A stretch of 64,000 nt of DNA from Kocuria sp. (lineage in GTDB: Bacteria > Actinomycetota > Actinomycetes > Actinomycetales > Micrococcaceae), in contig JAUNHG010000002.1 in the NCBI GenBank assembly GCA_030524035.1, positions 541,138-605,137 of the forward strand, given 5' to 3'. Positions 8,688-17,503 of the stretch are shown piece by piece. A program made the position numbers and the translations under genes. Position 1 is the stretch's first letter; each line of letters starts with the position of its first letter. A model generated the notes under the pieces. That model was not told where the DNA came from and did not search any database. It saw only the letters and a list, made by a program, of their open reading frames with translations.

Positions 8688-9788
8688 ATGGTTGACCACC
8701 GTGACGGCCTTCCCCAGGGGAGGAAGGGAAACGTGTTGGACCGCAATGCGTCCACACCAACCACCTTCCAAGACCCGGGTCTGCCTCCGCACCGGCCGCG
8801 CACTACCGATGTAGATCCCGCTGCCGCCAAACGAGCTGAACGTCAAGTGGCGTTGTTGTTCATCGTCTCCGTGATCGGCTCCATCCTCTTCTTTGTTGGG
8901 TATTTTGGGGTTCGGGTTGATGGTGATATTTACTCAGTCACAGATAACGCGCCGACCTCCGCATTACGTCTGCAGAATCTGCTGCTCGGTGGCGGTATAG
9001 CGCTAGGCATGCTGGGCATTGGTGTGGGAGTGGTCCAGTGGGCCCGCACCTTGATGCCGGATCACGAGCTGGTCGAAGAACGTCATGAAGTCGTGACGGA
9101 AGAACAGCGTGCTGAGGCTGAGCAAATCGTGGGCACCATCTTGGATGAGTCCGGGATTAAGCGTCGCCCTTTGATCCGTAACACTCTGATAGGAGCAGCC
9201 GTTTTGGCGCCCCTGCCCTTCGTGGGGTTATTGCGTGATCTTGGCCCGCTGAATTTGGCTCCTTTACGCCATACCCTGTGGGGTGAAGGGGTCCGCCTGG
9301 TCCGTGACCCTTCCGGAACACCCATCAAAGCTTCGGACGTCACTTTAGGTTCCACATTTCACGTGCTGCCTGAAAATCTTTTTGGTCTCAGTCATGATGA
9401 TGGCTACCTCGACGAAAAAGCCAAGGCTGTGGTGTTGCTCATGCGCCTCGACCCCGACACCGTCAATGTGAGCCCCGGGCGTGAAAACTGGAACGTCGAT
9501 GGCATTTTTGCTTACTCAAAGGTGTGCACACACGTCGGTTGTCCCATTGCGCTATACGAGCAACACACGCATCACCTCCTGTGCCCGTGTCACCAGTCAA
9601 CATTCGACCTCGCGAACGAATGCGAAGTGGTCTTCGGTCCGGCATCCCGGCCTTTGCCACAGTTGCCAATCACCGTTGATGCTGACGGCTATCTTGTGGC
9701 GCGTGGAGATTTCCCCAGCCCAGTCGGCCCGACGTACTCACAGCGTCCTATCGCTGTCCGTGAGATGGAAGAGGAGAACGGTAACTGA
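8688..9788 (+). CDS. qcrA: Rieske iron-sulfur subunit of the bc1 complex
   Basis: QcrA is the [2Fe-2S] Rieske subunit, here 366 aa. The cluster ligands are visible as C280-T-H-V-G-C285 and C299-P-C-H302. Three N-terminal membrane spans (about 53-75, 93-118 and 164-183) precede the cluster domain, the actinobacterial arrangement; classical Rieske proteins have one span. The ATG at 8688 has an AGAAGAGGGA SD. The stop overlaps the qcrB start by one base (TGATG), so translation of qcrA and qcrB is coupled. A charged segment rich in Glu (about 127-148) lies between spans 2 and 3. Confidence 0.96.
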   Translation: MVDHRDGLPQGRKGNVLDRNASTPTTFQDPGLPPHRPRTTDVDPAAAKRAERQVALLFIVSVIGSILFFVGYFGVRVDGDIYSVTDNAPTSALRLQNLLLGGGIALGMLGIGVGVVQWARTLMPDHELVEERHEVVTEEQRAEAEQIVGTILDESGIKRRPLIRNTLIGAAVLAPLPFVGLLRDLGPLNLAPLRHTLWGEGVRLVRDPSGTPIKASDVTLGSTFHVLPENLFGLSHDDGYLDEKAKAVVLLMRLDPDTVNVSPGRENWNVDGIFAYSKVCTHVGCPIALYEQHTHHLLCPCHQSTFDLANECEVVFGPASRPLPQLPITVDADGYLVARGDFPSPVGPTYSQRPIAVREMEEENGN

Positions 9789-11470
9789 TGTCTGCCTCCA
9801 CTAACACATCAGCTCACGGCACAGCCGCTGAGTACCAGCCTGACACCAGCGTGGGTAAAATTGCCAACTTTGTGGACACCCGCGTGGGCCTATCCCCGAT
9901 CATTAAGGAATTCGGGCGCAAGATCTTCCCGGATCACTGGTCCTTTATGTTCGGTGAAGTTGCTCTGTACTGCTTCATCATCTTGTTGCTTTCTGGCACT
10001 TTCCTGGCTTTCTGGTTCGACCCCACGATGGCCACCACCGAGTACACGGGTTCCTATGTGCCCATGCAGGGCGTAGAGATGTCTGCGGCCTATGCGTCGT
10101 CACTAAATATCTCTTTTGATATTCGGGGGGGCTTGTTCTTACGCCAGCTTCATCACTGGGCTGCGTTGTTATTCTCCGTGGCCATCATGGTGCACATGGC
10201 CCGTATTTTCTTCACCGGGGCGTTCCGCCGTCCTCGTGAGCTGAACTGGGTCGTCGGGTGTTTATTGTTCGTTATGGCGCTGGTGGCTGGGTTCTCTGGT
10301 TACTCGTTGCCTGACGACGTTCTTTCCGGTAACGGCCTACGCATCGTGGATGGCCTGGCACGGTCAATTCCCCTGGTGGGGGCATACATATCTATGCTGA
10401 TCTTCGGCGGAGAATTCCCGGGACACACCATCATTGGGCGGTTGTACATCGTGCATGTGTTCATCGTTCCCGTGATCATCCTCGCCCTGATTGTGGTGCA
10501 CCTGTTCATGGTGGTAGTGCACAAACACACTCAGTTCCCCGGTCCCGGACGCACTGAAAACAACGTGGTCGGCTTCCCCGTGGGTCCCGTATACGCTGCA
10601 AAAGCCGGTGGTTTCTTCTTTATCGTTTTCGGCGTGTTAGCTGGTATCGCTGCAACTGTTCAGATTAACGCCATCTGGAACTATGGCCCGTACGATCCCT
10701 CCCCCGTGCAAGCGGGTTCCCAGCCAGACTGGTACATGCTGTGGACTGACGGTGCCCTGCGCCTCATGCCCGGCGTATGGCCCTTCAACTGGGAATGGGA
10801 TCTTTTTGGGCTAGTGGCACTGCCGATGGCAATCCTCTTGCCGATCCTGGCTTTAACGTTCTTTGTGGTCATGATGTTCGCCTGGCCGTGGATTGAGCGC
10901 TGGGTAACCAAAGATGATCGCGTCCACAATGTTTTGGATCGCCCCCGTAACGCACCCACCCGGACCGGCCTGGGAGTGGCAGCCATCATGTACTACGGCG
11001 TTTTGATGATTGCCGCGACAGGTGACCTCATTGCGACGCACTTCCATATGGCAGTCAACGATGTGATCTACATTCTGCGTTTCTTATTCTTCTTCGGACC
11101 ACCTATTGGATTTGTGATCACCCGGCGAATTTGCCTGTCATTGCAACGCAAAGACCGCGAAATCGTGCTGCACGGGCGTGAAACCGGACGAGTGCAACAG
11201 TTGCCGCACGGCGAATTCATTGAGGTTCACGCACCTTTGGACGAATACCACCGTTACAAGCTGGTCTCGTTTGAACCTGAAAGTGTGTTGCCCGCCCAAG
11301 AGAACAGCAAGGGCAAGGTCACCGGACCAGAAAAGCTACGCGGACGGATTTCTCAGTTCCTCTTTGAGGATCGAGTCACCCCCGTGACACCAGCTGAGCT
11401 GGAGGCCGCTCATCACGAACACGCTCACGACGTTGGCGAGCTAGAGTCAGCACACAGAGGGCACCACTAG
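9788..11470 (+). CDS. qcrB: Cytochrome b subunit of the bc1 complex
   Basis: QcrB is the menaquinol-oxidising cytochrome b subunit, 560 aa with about eight or nine membrane spans. Haem-b histidine regions (RQLHHWAAL near residue 119, and the paired His in the IVHVFIVPVI and VVHLFMVVVHKH helices), a GYSLPDD segment and a PDWYM stretch (quinol-site PEWY-like, with Asp for Glu) are visible. A long His-rich cytoplasmic tail (HHEHAHDVGE) follows. It is the last gene of the ctaE-qcrCAB block and is followed by an intrinsic terminator. QcrB is the known target of imidazopyridine-class inhibitors such as telacebec in mycobacteria. Confidence 0.96.
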   Translation: MSASTNTSAHGTAAEYQPDTSVGKIANFVDTRVGLSPIIKEFGRKIFPDHWSFMFGEVALYCFIILLLSGTFLAFWFDPTMATTEYTGSYVPMQGVEMSAAYASSLNISFDIRGGLFLRQLHHWAALLFSVAIMVHMARIFFTGAFRRPRELNWVVGCLLFVMALVAGFSGYSLPDDVLSGNGLRIVDGLARSIPLVGAYISMLIFGGEFPGHTIIGRLYIVHVFIVPVIILALIVVHLFMVVVHKHTQFPGPGRTENNVVGFPVGPVYAAKAGGFFFIVFGVLAGIAATVQINAIWNYGPYDPSPVQAGSQPDWYMLWTDGALRLMPGVWPFNWEWDLFGLVALPMAILLPILALTFFVVMMFAWPWIERWVTKDDRVHNVLDRPRNAPTRTGLGVAAIMYYGVLMIAATGDLIATHFHMAVNDVIYILRFLFFFGPPIGFVITRRICLSLQRKDREIVLHGRETGRVQQLPHGEFIEVHAPLDEYHRYKLVSFEPESVLPAQENSKGKVTGPEKLRGRISQFLFEDRVTPVTPAELEAAHHEHAHDVGELESAHRGHH

Positions 11471-11490
11471 CACCTAGATCCTCATTCAGT

Positions 11491-11533
11491 GGTGGTGGGT
11501 GGATCCATACTGCGATCCCCCCACCACTTTTTT
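11491..11533 (+). terminator. Intrinsic terminator after qcrB
   Basis: A GC-rich stem of about 14 pairs with one mismatch (11491-11505 with 11514-11528) is followed by a run of six T (11528-11533). It ends the respiratory operon. Confidence 0.88.
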
Positions 11534-11560
11534 GCCCTGGCAAGGCTTGATACAACAGGC

Positions 11561-11635
11561 ATGGGGAAATATGTTATGACAACAACACCGAAAAGATTCA
11601 GCATATCCCGCGCCCTCCGCACCATGGGTGAGTAG
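11561..11635 (+). other. Possible 24-codon leader ORF upstream of the GNAT gene
   Basis: An ATG-to-TAG frame of 24 codons, starting MGKYVMTTTPKRF and ending ISRALRTMGE, lies between the qcrB terminator and the acetyltransferase. The SD is weak (ACAGGC). I do not recognise the peptide. It could be chance, a leader peptide or a small basic protein. Confidence 0.25.
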
Positions 11636-11662
11636 GCTTATTCGGGAGACAGAACCGGCATA

Positions 11663-11683
11663 CAGGCACTCGGTCGGTGCCTG
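11663..11683 (+). promoter_or_regulatory. Stem-loop in the leader of the GNAT gene
   Basis: A perfect 7-bp stem (CAGGCAC with GTGCCTG) with a 7-nt loop lies 24 nt upstream of the GNAT start codon, just before the GGAGAG SD. It has no T-run, so it is more likely an mRNA structure than a terminator. Confidence 0.3.
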
Positions 11684-11706
11684 ATGAACACTAGACGGAG
11701 AGCACC

Positions 11707-12246
11707 ATGACTGGCACCATCACATTGATTGCACGTACTGCCGATGTGGCCCCCCGCCCCGGTACGTCACCGCTTCCTTCACGGCATGCAGAAGCCAGCG
11801 ATCAAGATGCCCTAGCTCACCTTTTCTACTCCGCCTACGAAACCGTTGGTTTGGACAAAAACAACGGCGGTGTAGACAGCTTCGAAAAAGCCCAAAAAAT
11901 TGTCGCGGAGCTCTTCGCCGGACAATTCGGCACATTCCTGCCCGAAGCATCCCCCGTTGTTGTTGATGACTCCGGCGAAATCGTCGCTGCCTCCCTAGTG
12001 ATCGAACGACGCATCGGGGATGATTTACCCGATGCTCCTTACATCTTTGAACTATTCACGCACAGCGCCCACCGCCGTCAAGGATTAGCGGAACGACTTG
12101 TTCGTGAATCCGCAGCAGCCCTCAAACAAGCGGGTCATGAACGAGTCAGCCTACGCATCAGGGAAGACAACTCCCCCGCGCTGGCCCTGTACCTCACCTT
12201 GGATTTCAACCGCTGGCAAAAAGAGGCAGAAGACGACGACCTCTGA
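11707..12246 (+). CDS. GNAT family N-acetyltransferase
   Basis: This is a single-domain GNAT acyl-CoA N-acyltransferase of 179 aa with unknown acceptor. The acetyl-CoA-binding motif A is seen as FTHSAHRRQGLAERLV (about residues 117-132, R/Q-x-x-G-L-A), preceded by the central beta strand YIFELF. A motif B-like ALALYLTLDFNRW near the C-terminus is typical. The first 25 residues are a variable extension. The ATG has GGAGAG upstream. The gene is monocistronic: the qcrB terminator lies before it, and it converges with ribH with only 3 bp between stop codons. No hairpin terminator fits between the two genes. Confidence 0.85.
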   Translation: MTGTITLIARTADVAPRPGTSPLPSRHAEASDQDALAHLFYSAYETVGLDKNNGGVDSFEKAQKIVAELFAGQFGTFLPEASPVVVDDSGEIVAASLVIERRIGDDLPDAPYIFELFTHSAHRRQGLAERLVRESAAALKQAGHERVSLRIREDNSPALALYLTLDFNRWQKEAEDDDL

Positions 12247-12249
12247 GGT

Positions 12250-12729
12250 TCACACCCCCAAGTCCCGCAAAGTCACAGCTGTTTCAATCGCTGCGGCAGT
12301 AGCCTCGTATCCCTTGTCTTCTGTGGAATCCGGCAACCCAGCTCGGTCTAGCCCCTGCTGCTCTGTGTCACAGGTCAAGACACCAAAACCCACTGGAGTA
12401 GCTGTGTCCACGGCAACCTTGGTAATGCCGTCCGTAGCTGCCTGGCACACATAATCAAAATGCGGTGTACCGCCACGAATCACCACGCCCAACGTCACAA
12501 CAGCGTCGTAATGCGCTGCCAAACGTGCCGCTGCCACGGGAAGCTCAAAAGAACCAGGCACCCGCACAATCACGCTTTGATGAACACTGGCATCCTGCAG
12601 GGCACGCTGCGCCCCATCTAACAAACCATCCATGATCGCGGTATGCCACCGAGAAGCCACTACCGCCACCGACACCCCCTGGGCATCAATCTGATGCAGC
12701 ACAGATTGAGGTGCTCCCTGCCCACTCAT
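12250..12729 (-). CDS. ribH: 6,7-dimethyl-8-ribityllumazine synthase
   Basis: RibH condenses 5-amino-6-ribitylamino-uracil with 3,4-dihydroxy-2-butanone 4-phosphate, the penultimate step of riboflavin synthesis. It forms cytoplasmic pentamers or icosahedral shells. Conserved elements are ASRWH near the N-terminus, VPGSFELP (57-64), the catalytic-His region [14 protein letters not shown] with His90, and [10 protein letters not shown] followed by DRAG. At 159 aa the length is normal. The GGGGAGGA SD lies 7 nt upstream of the ATG. It is the last gene of the rib operon, 29 bp after ribBA, and converges with the GNAT gene. Confidence 0.95.
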   Translation of the reverse strand: MSGQGAPQSVLHQIDAQGVSVAVVASRWHTAIMDGLLDGAQRALQDASVHQSVIVRVPGSFELPVAAARLAAHYDAVVTLGVVIRGGTPHFDYVCQAATDGITKVAVDTATPVGFGVLTCDTEQQGLDRAGLPDSTEDKGYEATAAAIETAVTLRDLGV

Positions 12730-12758
12730 CGTATGTCCTCCCCTATCGCCGTCTTCTT

Positions 12759-14078
12759 CTAGACCTGCGGGGTGTTTTCAAGGTGCAGTAACCGGTGGTT
12801 CATGCGATCACGTTTTGTCACCAAATACTCATGATTTTCAGCCCGTGCGGGCACCTCATGAGCAACCAGCTCCGTCACCTCAATCCCCCACCGCTTCAAG
12901 GCAACCTCCTTGGCCGGGTTATTGGTCATCAGCCTCACACGGTGCAACCCCAGTTCATGCAGAACAGCGGCAGCAGCTCCCCAATCGCGAGCTTCAGGGG
13001 GCAAACCCAACATCTCGTTAGCTTCCACTGTGTCTGCTCCACCATCCTGTAACCGATATGCCCGCAATTTATTCACTAAGCCGATCCCCCGCCCCTCATG
13101 CCGTCGCACATACACCAAGGTGCCGCCCTGCCGTGCCAATATAGCGAGTGCCCGGTGCAGCTGCGCACCACAATCACAGCGGTAGGACCCAAAAACATCA
13201 CCGGTCAAACACTCCGAGTGAACCCGGACCAGCGGTTCGGCTGAGGTCTTCAGAGGTTGATCCGTTGTTTGGTCCAGAGCAGTCACACTCAAGTGTTCAC
13301 CCATGCTCACACCATCAGCATCAGGAATCTGCCACCCGCGAACCGCAAAACGCCCTTCAAGCATAGGGATCACCACGGGTTCAGAGACCGCCGCCACCTG
13401 GCGAAGGTGTGTGGGTGCCTCTTCTATGTGTTGACTGCCAGCGGCGGGTGGGTGGCGCTGAAGGTATGCCACCAGAGCGTCAATACTGATCAGGGGTAAT
13501 CCGTGCTCAGTCGCGAACTCGCGTAGAGCGGGCAAACGCATCATGGAGCCGTCATCATGCACCAGTTCCGCAATCACTCCCACGGGTTCCAACCCCGCCA
13601 ACGTGCACAAATCCACAGCAGCTTCCGTATGACCCGGACGCTGCCGAACCCCACCAGCCACCGCACGCAATGGCAATACGTGGCCGGGGCGGGTAATGTC
13701 CTGTGGCCCACTATTGGTAGAAGCCAGCACACGGACCGTATGTGCCCGGTCCGCAGCGCTGATCCCTGTGGTAATCCCCTGGCGGGCATCACACGTCACG
13801 GTATATGCGGTTCCTTTGGGGTCCTGGTTCACCGCCGTCATGGGGGGCAGTCCTAGAGCATCCGCTCGGTCCCCCGGCATAGGGGCACACAACACACCAG
13901 ACGTGTGCCGCACGGTGAACCCCGTCAGCTCAGCCGTGGCCAACTGAGCGGCAAACACCACGTCGCCTTCGTTCTCCCGATTGTGGTCATCAACCACCAC
14001 CACCGCGCTACCGGCTGCTATGGCTTCCACGGCGGTAGGAATCGAGTCCATCACAACCTCTGGCTCAACGTGTCTCAT
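12759..14078 (-). CDS. ribBA: Bifunctional 3,4-dihydroxy-2-butanone-4-phosphate synthase / GTP cyclohydrolase II
   Basis: This bifunctional enzyme of 439 aa starts both branches of riboflavin synthesis. The N-terminal DHBP synthase domain (about 1-205) has [17 protein letters not shown], the acidic metal-binding loop. The C-terminal GTP cyclohydrolase II domain (about 215-425) has the zinc-binding pattern [19 protein letters not shown], the HEGRGIGL motif and a RLMTNNP segment. The start overlaps the ribE stop by 4 bp (ATGA), so the two are translationally coupled. Regulation is expected through the FMN riboswitch at the head of the operon. Confidence 0.96.
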   Translation of the reverse strand: MRHVEPEVVMDSIPTAVEAIAAGSAVVVVDDHNRENEGDVVFAAQLATAELTGFTVRHTSGVLCAPMPGDRADALGLPPMTAVNQDPKGTAYTVTCDARQGITTGISAADRAHTVRVLASTNSGPQDITRPGHVLPLRAVAGGVRQRPGHTEAAVDLCTLAGLEPVGVIAELVHDDGSMMRLPALREFATEHGLPLISIDALVAYLQRHPPAAGSQHIEEAPTHLRQVAAVSEPVVIPMLEGRFAVRGWQIPDADGVSMGEHLSVTALDQTTDQPLKTSAEPLVRVHSECLTGDVFGSYRCDCGAQLHRALAILARQGGTLVYVRRHEGRGIGLVNKLRAYRLQDGGADTVEANEMLGLPPEARDWGAAAAVLHELGLHRVRLMTNNPAKEVALKRWGIEVTELVAHEVPARAENHEYLVTKRDRMNHRLLHLENTPQV

Positions 14079-14794
14079 GAAGACTCCATCTCCTCAACAA
14101 AAGGTACGACGTGCCCTGGTTCCTGTACACCTTGGAATGCCGCAAGTCGTGCCGCATATTTAGCCATCACGTCCACTTCCACATTGACGGAGGAGCCAAT
14201 ATTTTTCGCCCCCAACCCCGTGGCTTTCAACGTGGCAGGAATCAAGCCCACCTCAAACCACTGTTCTTGGGCATAAGGTGGGCTCACAGCAGTCACGGTC
14301 AAAGACACACCATCCACCGCAATTGCACCTTTTTCTGCAAGGAAGGGCGCGATATTCGCAGGAACCAGCACCCGTACTGTTTCCCAAGCCCCGTGATACA
14401 CACGGTTCGCGATGCTGCCCGTAGCATCCACGTGGCCCTGAACCACGTGTCCATCTAGACGACCGCTGACAGGCACACACCGTTCCAGATTCACGGTGTC
14501 CCCGGGCAACAGCCCGCCCAGAGTGGTTCGGGCCAGCGTCTCCCCCATCACATCAGCCACGAACTCCCCGGGCGCAGATGACGACGCCCGATCAGTCAGC
14601 GCTGTGCGATCAACATCAGAAAGAGCCAGCCTGGTCAGGCAAACCCCATCAACTGCCAACGAGGCCCCCGCGGCAAGATCCGCCACGATCTCACCAGCCT
14701 GAATTCGCAAACGCACCGTGTCATCATCTTGACCTTGGGGGCCCGGTTCCAGTGCGATGACCGTTCCCGTCGTTTCCACAATTCCCGTGAACAT
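14075..14794 (-). CDS. ribE: Riboflavin synthase, alpha subunit
   Basis: This enzyme dismutates two lumazine molecules to riboflavin, the last step of the pathway. At 239 aa it has two tandem lumazine-binding barrels, each opening with the family signature: MFTGIVETTGTV at residue 1 and the GHVVQGHVDATG segment at about residue 115. The VDGVCLTRL and VDGVSLTVT segments mark equivalent positions in the two halves. It overlaps ribD by 1 bp (TGATG) and ribBA by 4 bp (ATGA). It is called ribC in some genomes. Confidence 0.95.
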   Translation of the reverse strand: MFTGIVETTGTVIALEPGPQGQDDDTVRLRIQAGEIVADLAAGASLAVDGVCLTRLALSDVDRTALTDRASSSAPGEFVADVMGETLARTTLGGLLPGDTVNLERCVPVSGRLDGHVVQGHVDATGSIANRVYHGAWETVRVLVPANIAPFLAEKGAIAVDGVSLTVTAVSPPYAQEQWFEVGLIPATLKATGLGAKNIGSSVNVEVDVMAKYAARLAAFQGVQEPGHVVPFVEEMESS

Positions 14795-15894
14795 CAGTGG
14801 TCCTCCTGACAGGTTGTGACGGTTAGGGTGCTAGATGGTTGTAAGTGCCACAGCAAATCATGACCCAGTTGACGTAGTGGCCCACCATCGCTGGGGTCCG
14901 GCATATAACGCCACGCCTGGCTCAACGTCGTGATGCCGCTCTCCGGATACGACGACTGCCCCGCCCCTAGGATCATCGGTGCCTGATAAAGCACGAGTTC
15001 ATCAGCCATATCTGCGGCCAGAAAAGCTCCCACCACTGTGGCCCCACCTTCTACCAGAAGGTGCCGGGCACCGTCGTCGTACAACTGCGTTACGACAACT
15101 TCGGGATCATGAGTGCGCATATGTCGGAACCGCCCATCGACTCCCCGCATCCGTGCGTGTTCAGGAACCGTGCGGTGCCCCATCGCCACCCGCAGCGGCC
15201 TCACAAGATCTGCACCAGTGCCTTGATACCCCAGCCCCCGAACAGTCAAGCGGGGGTCGTCTGTCAAAACAGTCTGAGTACCAACCACGATGGCATCGAC
15301 CCGGTGGCGAATCTGGTGGGCATGCGCACGGGCCTCCTCACCCGTGATCCACTGACTAGTGCCGTCGGCGGCAGCAATTCGTCCATCAATACTCTGCGCT
15401 GTTTTCACGGTCACAAAAGGACGCCGCTGCTGTTGGGCCAGCGCCCACCGATGATTCAGCTCCTGAGCACGCTGCGCTAACAATCCACCACAGACCTCAA
15501 TACCACCGGCACGCAATGTGTCCGCACCACCGGAAGCTGCCACGGTGGTATCGGCCACCGCATAAATCACGCGTTTTATACCGGAACTCACTATGGCTGT
15601 CGCGCACGGTCCCGTGCGTCCCGTGTGATTACAGGGCTCCAAAGTGACCACCATGGTGCAGTCACGCAGCTGCGTTCCGGCCGCACGCGCTTGATATAAG
15701 GCATCAACTTCAGCGTGTTCGCTGCCCGCACCCCTGTGGTGCCCCACGTGCAGCACCGCACCATTAGCGTCCAGAATGACCGCTCCCACCAGCGGATTAG
15801 CTCCACGAGGTCCACCTAAAGCTGCTCGTAGTGCAATTTCCATGGCGTGCGTTTCAGCGGCAGTGAAAACCTGCGACCTACCGGGGGACGTCAT
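14794..15894 (-). CDS. ribD: Bifunctional diaminohydroxyphosphoribosylaminopyrimidine deaminase / reductase
   Basis: RibD carries out the second and third steps of the riboflavin pathway. The N-terminal cytidine-deaminase-like domain has the zinc ligands His60 (HAEVDAL) and Cys88/Cys97 (EPCNHTGRTGPC). The C-terminal DHFR-like reductase domain starts near residue 150 (FVTVKTAQSIDGRIA) and has the HLLVEGGATV motif. The ATG at 15894 overlaps the pnuC-like stop (ATGA). The frame is open further upstream, but only inside the pnuC-like gene. Length is 366 aa. Confidence 0.95.
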   Translation of the reverse strand: MTSPGRSQVFTAAETHAMEIALRAALGGPRGANPLVGAVILDANGAVLHVGHHRGAGSEHAEVDALYQARAAGTQLRDCTMVVTLEPCNHTGRTGPCATAIVSSGIKRVIYAVADTTVAASGGADTLRAGGIEVCGGLLAQRAQELNHRWALAQQQRRPFVTVKTAQSIDGRIAAADGTSQWITGEEARAHAHQIRHRVDAIVVGTQTVLTDDPRLTVRGLGYQGTGADLVRPLRVAMGHRTVPEHARMRGVDGRFRHMRTHDPEVVVTQLYDDGARHLLVEGGATVVGAFLAADMADELVLYQAPMILGAGQSSYPESGITTLSQAWRYMPDPSDGGPLRQLGHDLLWHLQPSSTLTVTTCQEDH

Positions 15895-16562
15895 ACGGGT
15901 AACTCCTGGGGGTTTTCGTGTACTCCCCGACGCTGTACCCGCCACCACACAAAAAAGCCGGTCAGTGTAAACACACCATAAAACAGGTACATCGCAGCTG
16001 ACGCCCAGTACCCGGCGCTAAGCAAGAGCGGAACACCCACCACATCTACGGCCACCCATACCAACCAAAATTCGGTCCACCCGCGCGCCATGCCCCAGGT
16101 AGCCACCACAGATCCCACAAAAATCCAGGCATCGGCCCACACCGGTTCATACGAACCCAGCGCCCGGAAAACCGGGGTTACCACAACAGTTCCTCCCGCT
16201 AACAGGCCCACGAGTATTAGCCGTTGCTGGGCCGTCGCCCAATGGGGGTTGACCGCAGCACCACCGTGGCCACGGGTTTGCTGCCACCGGACCCACCCAT
16301 AAACCGACACCGCAATAAACATGATTTGCCGGCATGCTTGCCCCAACAGGTTGACAGGATGGGGAGATCCAAACACCGCGCCCATAAAAACCGTAAAAAG
16401 CAGGACATTGCCGATGATCCCGACAGGCCACGCCCAAACCTTACGGCGCATACCGCCCAGGGCAGAAAGCAACCCAAAAACGTTTCCCAGCACCTCGCGC
16501 CAGAGAATAAAGCTGTCGCCAATGTGCAGTTGGGCATCGAAAAGCCAATTCAGCACGTCCAT
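15891..16562 (-). CDS. ribM: PnuC-family riboflavin transporter (RibM/PnuX type)
   Basis: This is a PnuC-family membrane transporter of 223 aa with about seven hydrophobic spans. The family signatures WPVGIIGNVLLF and SVYGWVRWQQ are present. PnuC proteins usually carry nicotinamide riboside, but copies at the head of a rib operon under an FMN riboswitch in Actinomycetota (RibM, PnuX) import riboflavin by facilitated diffusion. Position and riboswitch make that role most likely here. It is the first gene of the operon. Its SD (GGAAGAG, 9 nt from the ATG) lies inside a predicted hairpin. The stop overlaps ribD by 4 bp. Confidence 0.88.
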   Translation of the reverse strand: MDVLNWLFDAQLHIGDSFILWREVLGNVFGLLSALGGMRRKVWAWPVGIIGNVLLFTVFMGAVFGSPHPVNLLGQACRQIMFIAVSVYGWVRWQQTRGHGGAAVNPHWATAQQRLILVGLLAGGTVVVTPVFRALGSYEPVWADAWIFVGSVVATWGMARGWTEFWLVWVAVDVVGVPLLLSAGYWASAAMYLFYGVFTLTGFFVWWRVQRRGVHENPQELPV

Positions 16563-16568
16563 TGCTCG

Positions 16569-16617
16569 GGTCTCTTCCGCATCTTTTATCTAGGAGTGGC
16601 ACGGCGGATTCGAGACC
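16569..16617 (-). promoter_or_regulatory. SD-sequestering hairpin of the rib operon
   Basis: On the minus strand, GGTCTC and TCCGC (16617-16612 and 16608-16604) can pair with GCGGA and GAGACC (16580-16576 and 16574-16569). This makes an 11-bp stem with a small internal loop. The SD of the transporter gene (GGAAGAG, 16578-16572) lies in the 3' arm, so the helix would block ribosome entry. It is the natural OFF structure of the FMN riboswitch. Confidence 0.6.
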
Positions 16618-16623
16618 GATGGC

Positions 16624-16673
16624 ATGGGAGGATCGCGGCACGCCACAGGGGCCACCGCAGGTGCTCCTCCCAT
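16624..16673 (-). promoter_or_regulatory. Alternative switch helix of the FMN riboswitch
   Basis: The 3' strand of the aptamer, ATGGGAGGA (16673-16665), is perfectly complementary to TCCTCCCAT (16632-16624) just downstream. This 9-bp helix competes with P1 (16661-16667), so the two cannot form together. That is the expected layout of a switch element linking ligand binding to the SD hairpin. Confidence 0.55.
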
Positions 16674-16821
16674 CCAGACTGTTCTGTCGGCACCGGAATT
16701 TCACCGGTCAGGCCGAGAAGCCGCAGCCAGTCCACCGGCCCGATATAAGAGGCTGATGTGGCTGCTGCGCTCGGTTAGCGGGCTTTACCGCCGGCTCGGA
16801 ATTTCACCGATCTCGGAGCAC
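16661..16821 (-). promoter_or_regulatory. FMN riboswitch aptamer (RFN element)
   Basis: Read on the minus strand, this is a full RFN element. The closing P1 stem is GTGCTCC (16821-16815) with GGAGCAC (16667-16661). The diagnostic GGTGAAATTCCGAGCC followed by GGCGGT and AAAGCCCGC is at the 5' side, a second GGTGAAATTCCGG lies further on, and CCGAC plus AGTCTGGATGGGAGG closes the 3' side. It binds FMN and represses the downstream ribM-ribD-ribE-ribBA-ribH operon. The aptamer starts only about 20 nt after the rpe stop codon. Confidence 0.95.
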
Positions 16822-16840
16822 GTCGTGTTGTCACCGACGA

Positions 16841-17503
16841 TTATGACACGTCAGAGGCTTTGCGACGCAGTGCGGTAATCGCAGCTTCCGGGTCCTGTGC
16901 CCCATATACAGCGGAGCCTGCCACAAAAACATCAGCCCCAGCTTCAGCCGCCCGCACAATGGTGTCTTCGGTAATACCGCCGTCTACCTGCAACGCCACA
17001 CGTCCACCACCGGCACGGATGGCCCGGGCCGCGCGTCGAATTTTCGGCAGCGTCACGTCCAAAAACGCTTGCCCCCCAAACCCGGGTTCCACCGTCATGA
17101 TCAGCAACATGTCAATTTCCGGGAGGAGGTCAAGGTAAGGATCCACGGCAGTAGCTGGACGAAGAGCAAGCCCAGCTTTCGACCCGGCGGCTCGCAGTTG
17201 TCGAGCCAGGCGGACAGGCGCTTTAGCAGCTTCTGCGTGGAACGTCACGGAATCACAGCCTGCTTCCGCATAGTCCAGTGCCCACCGGTCAGGGTCTTGA
17301 ATCATCAAATGGATATCCAAAGGCAGCGAAGAAACCGCCTGGAGCCGTTGCACCACCGGCAGGCCTAAAGTGAGGTTCGGAACAAAATGGTTGTCCATAA
17401 CGTCCACGTGGACGGCGTCCGCCGTGCTGATGCGCTGGAGTTCTGAGGCCAGGTTGGCAAAGTCTGCGGACAAGATGGACGGGTTAATGCAACAGCGACT
17501 CAT
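16841..17503 (-). CDS. rpe: Ribulose-phosphate 3-epimerase
   Basis: Rpe interconverts ribulose 5-phosphate and xylulose 5-phosphate in the pentose phosphate pathway. It is a 220-aa TIM barrel. Seen: [13 protein letters not shown], the metal-binding [28 protein letters not shown] and VDGGI near the C-terminus, all typical. The start overlaps the rsmB stop (ATGA). It ends a def-fmt-rsmB-rpe string and lies only 20 bp before the FMN aptamer. Because ribulose 5-phosphate is also the RibB substrate, transcription running from rpe into the rib genes would make metabolic sense. Confidence 0.95.
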   Translation of the reverse strand: MSRCCINPSILSADFANLASELQRISTADAVHVDVMDNHFVPNLTLGLPVVQRLQAVSSLPLDIHLMIQDPDRWALDYAEAGCDSVTFHAEAAKAPVRLARQLRAAGSKAGLALRPATAVDPYLDLLPEIDMLLIMTVEPGFGGQAFLDVTLPKIRRAARAIRAGGGRVALQVDGGITEDTIVRAAEAGADVFVAGSAVYGAQDPEAAITALRRKASDVS

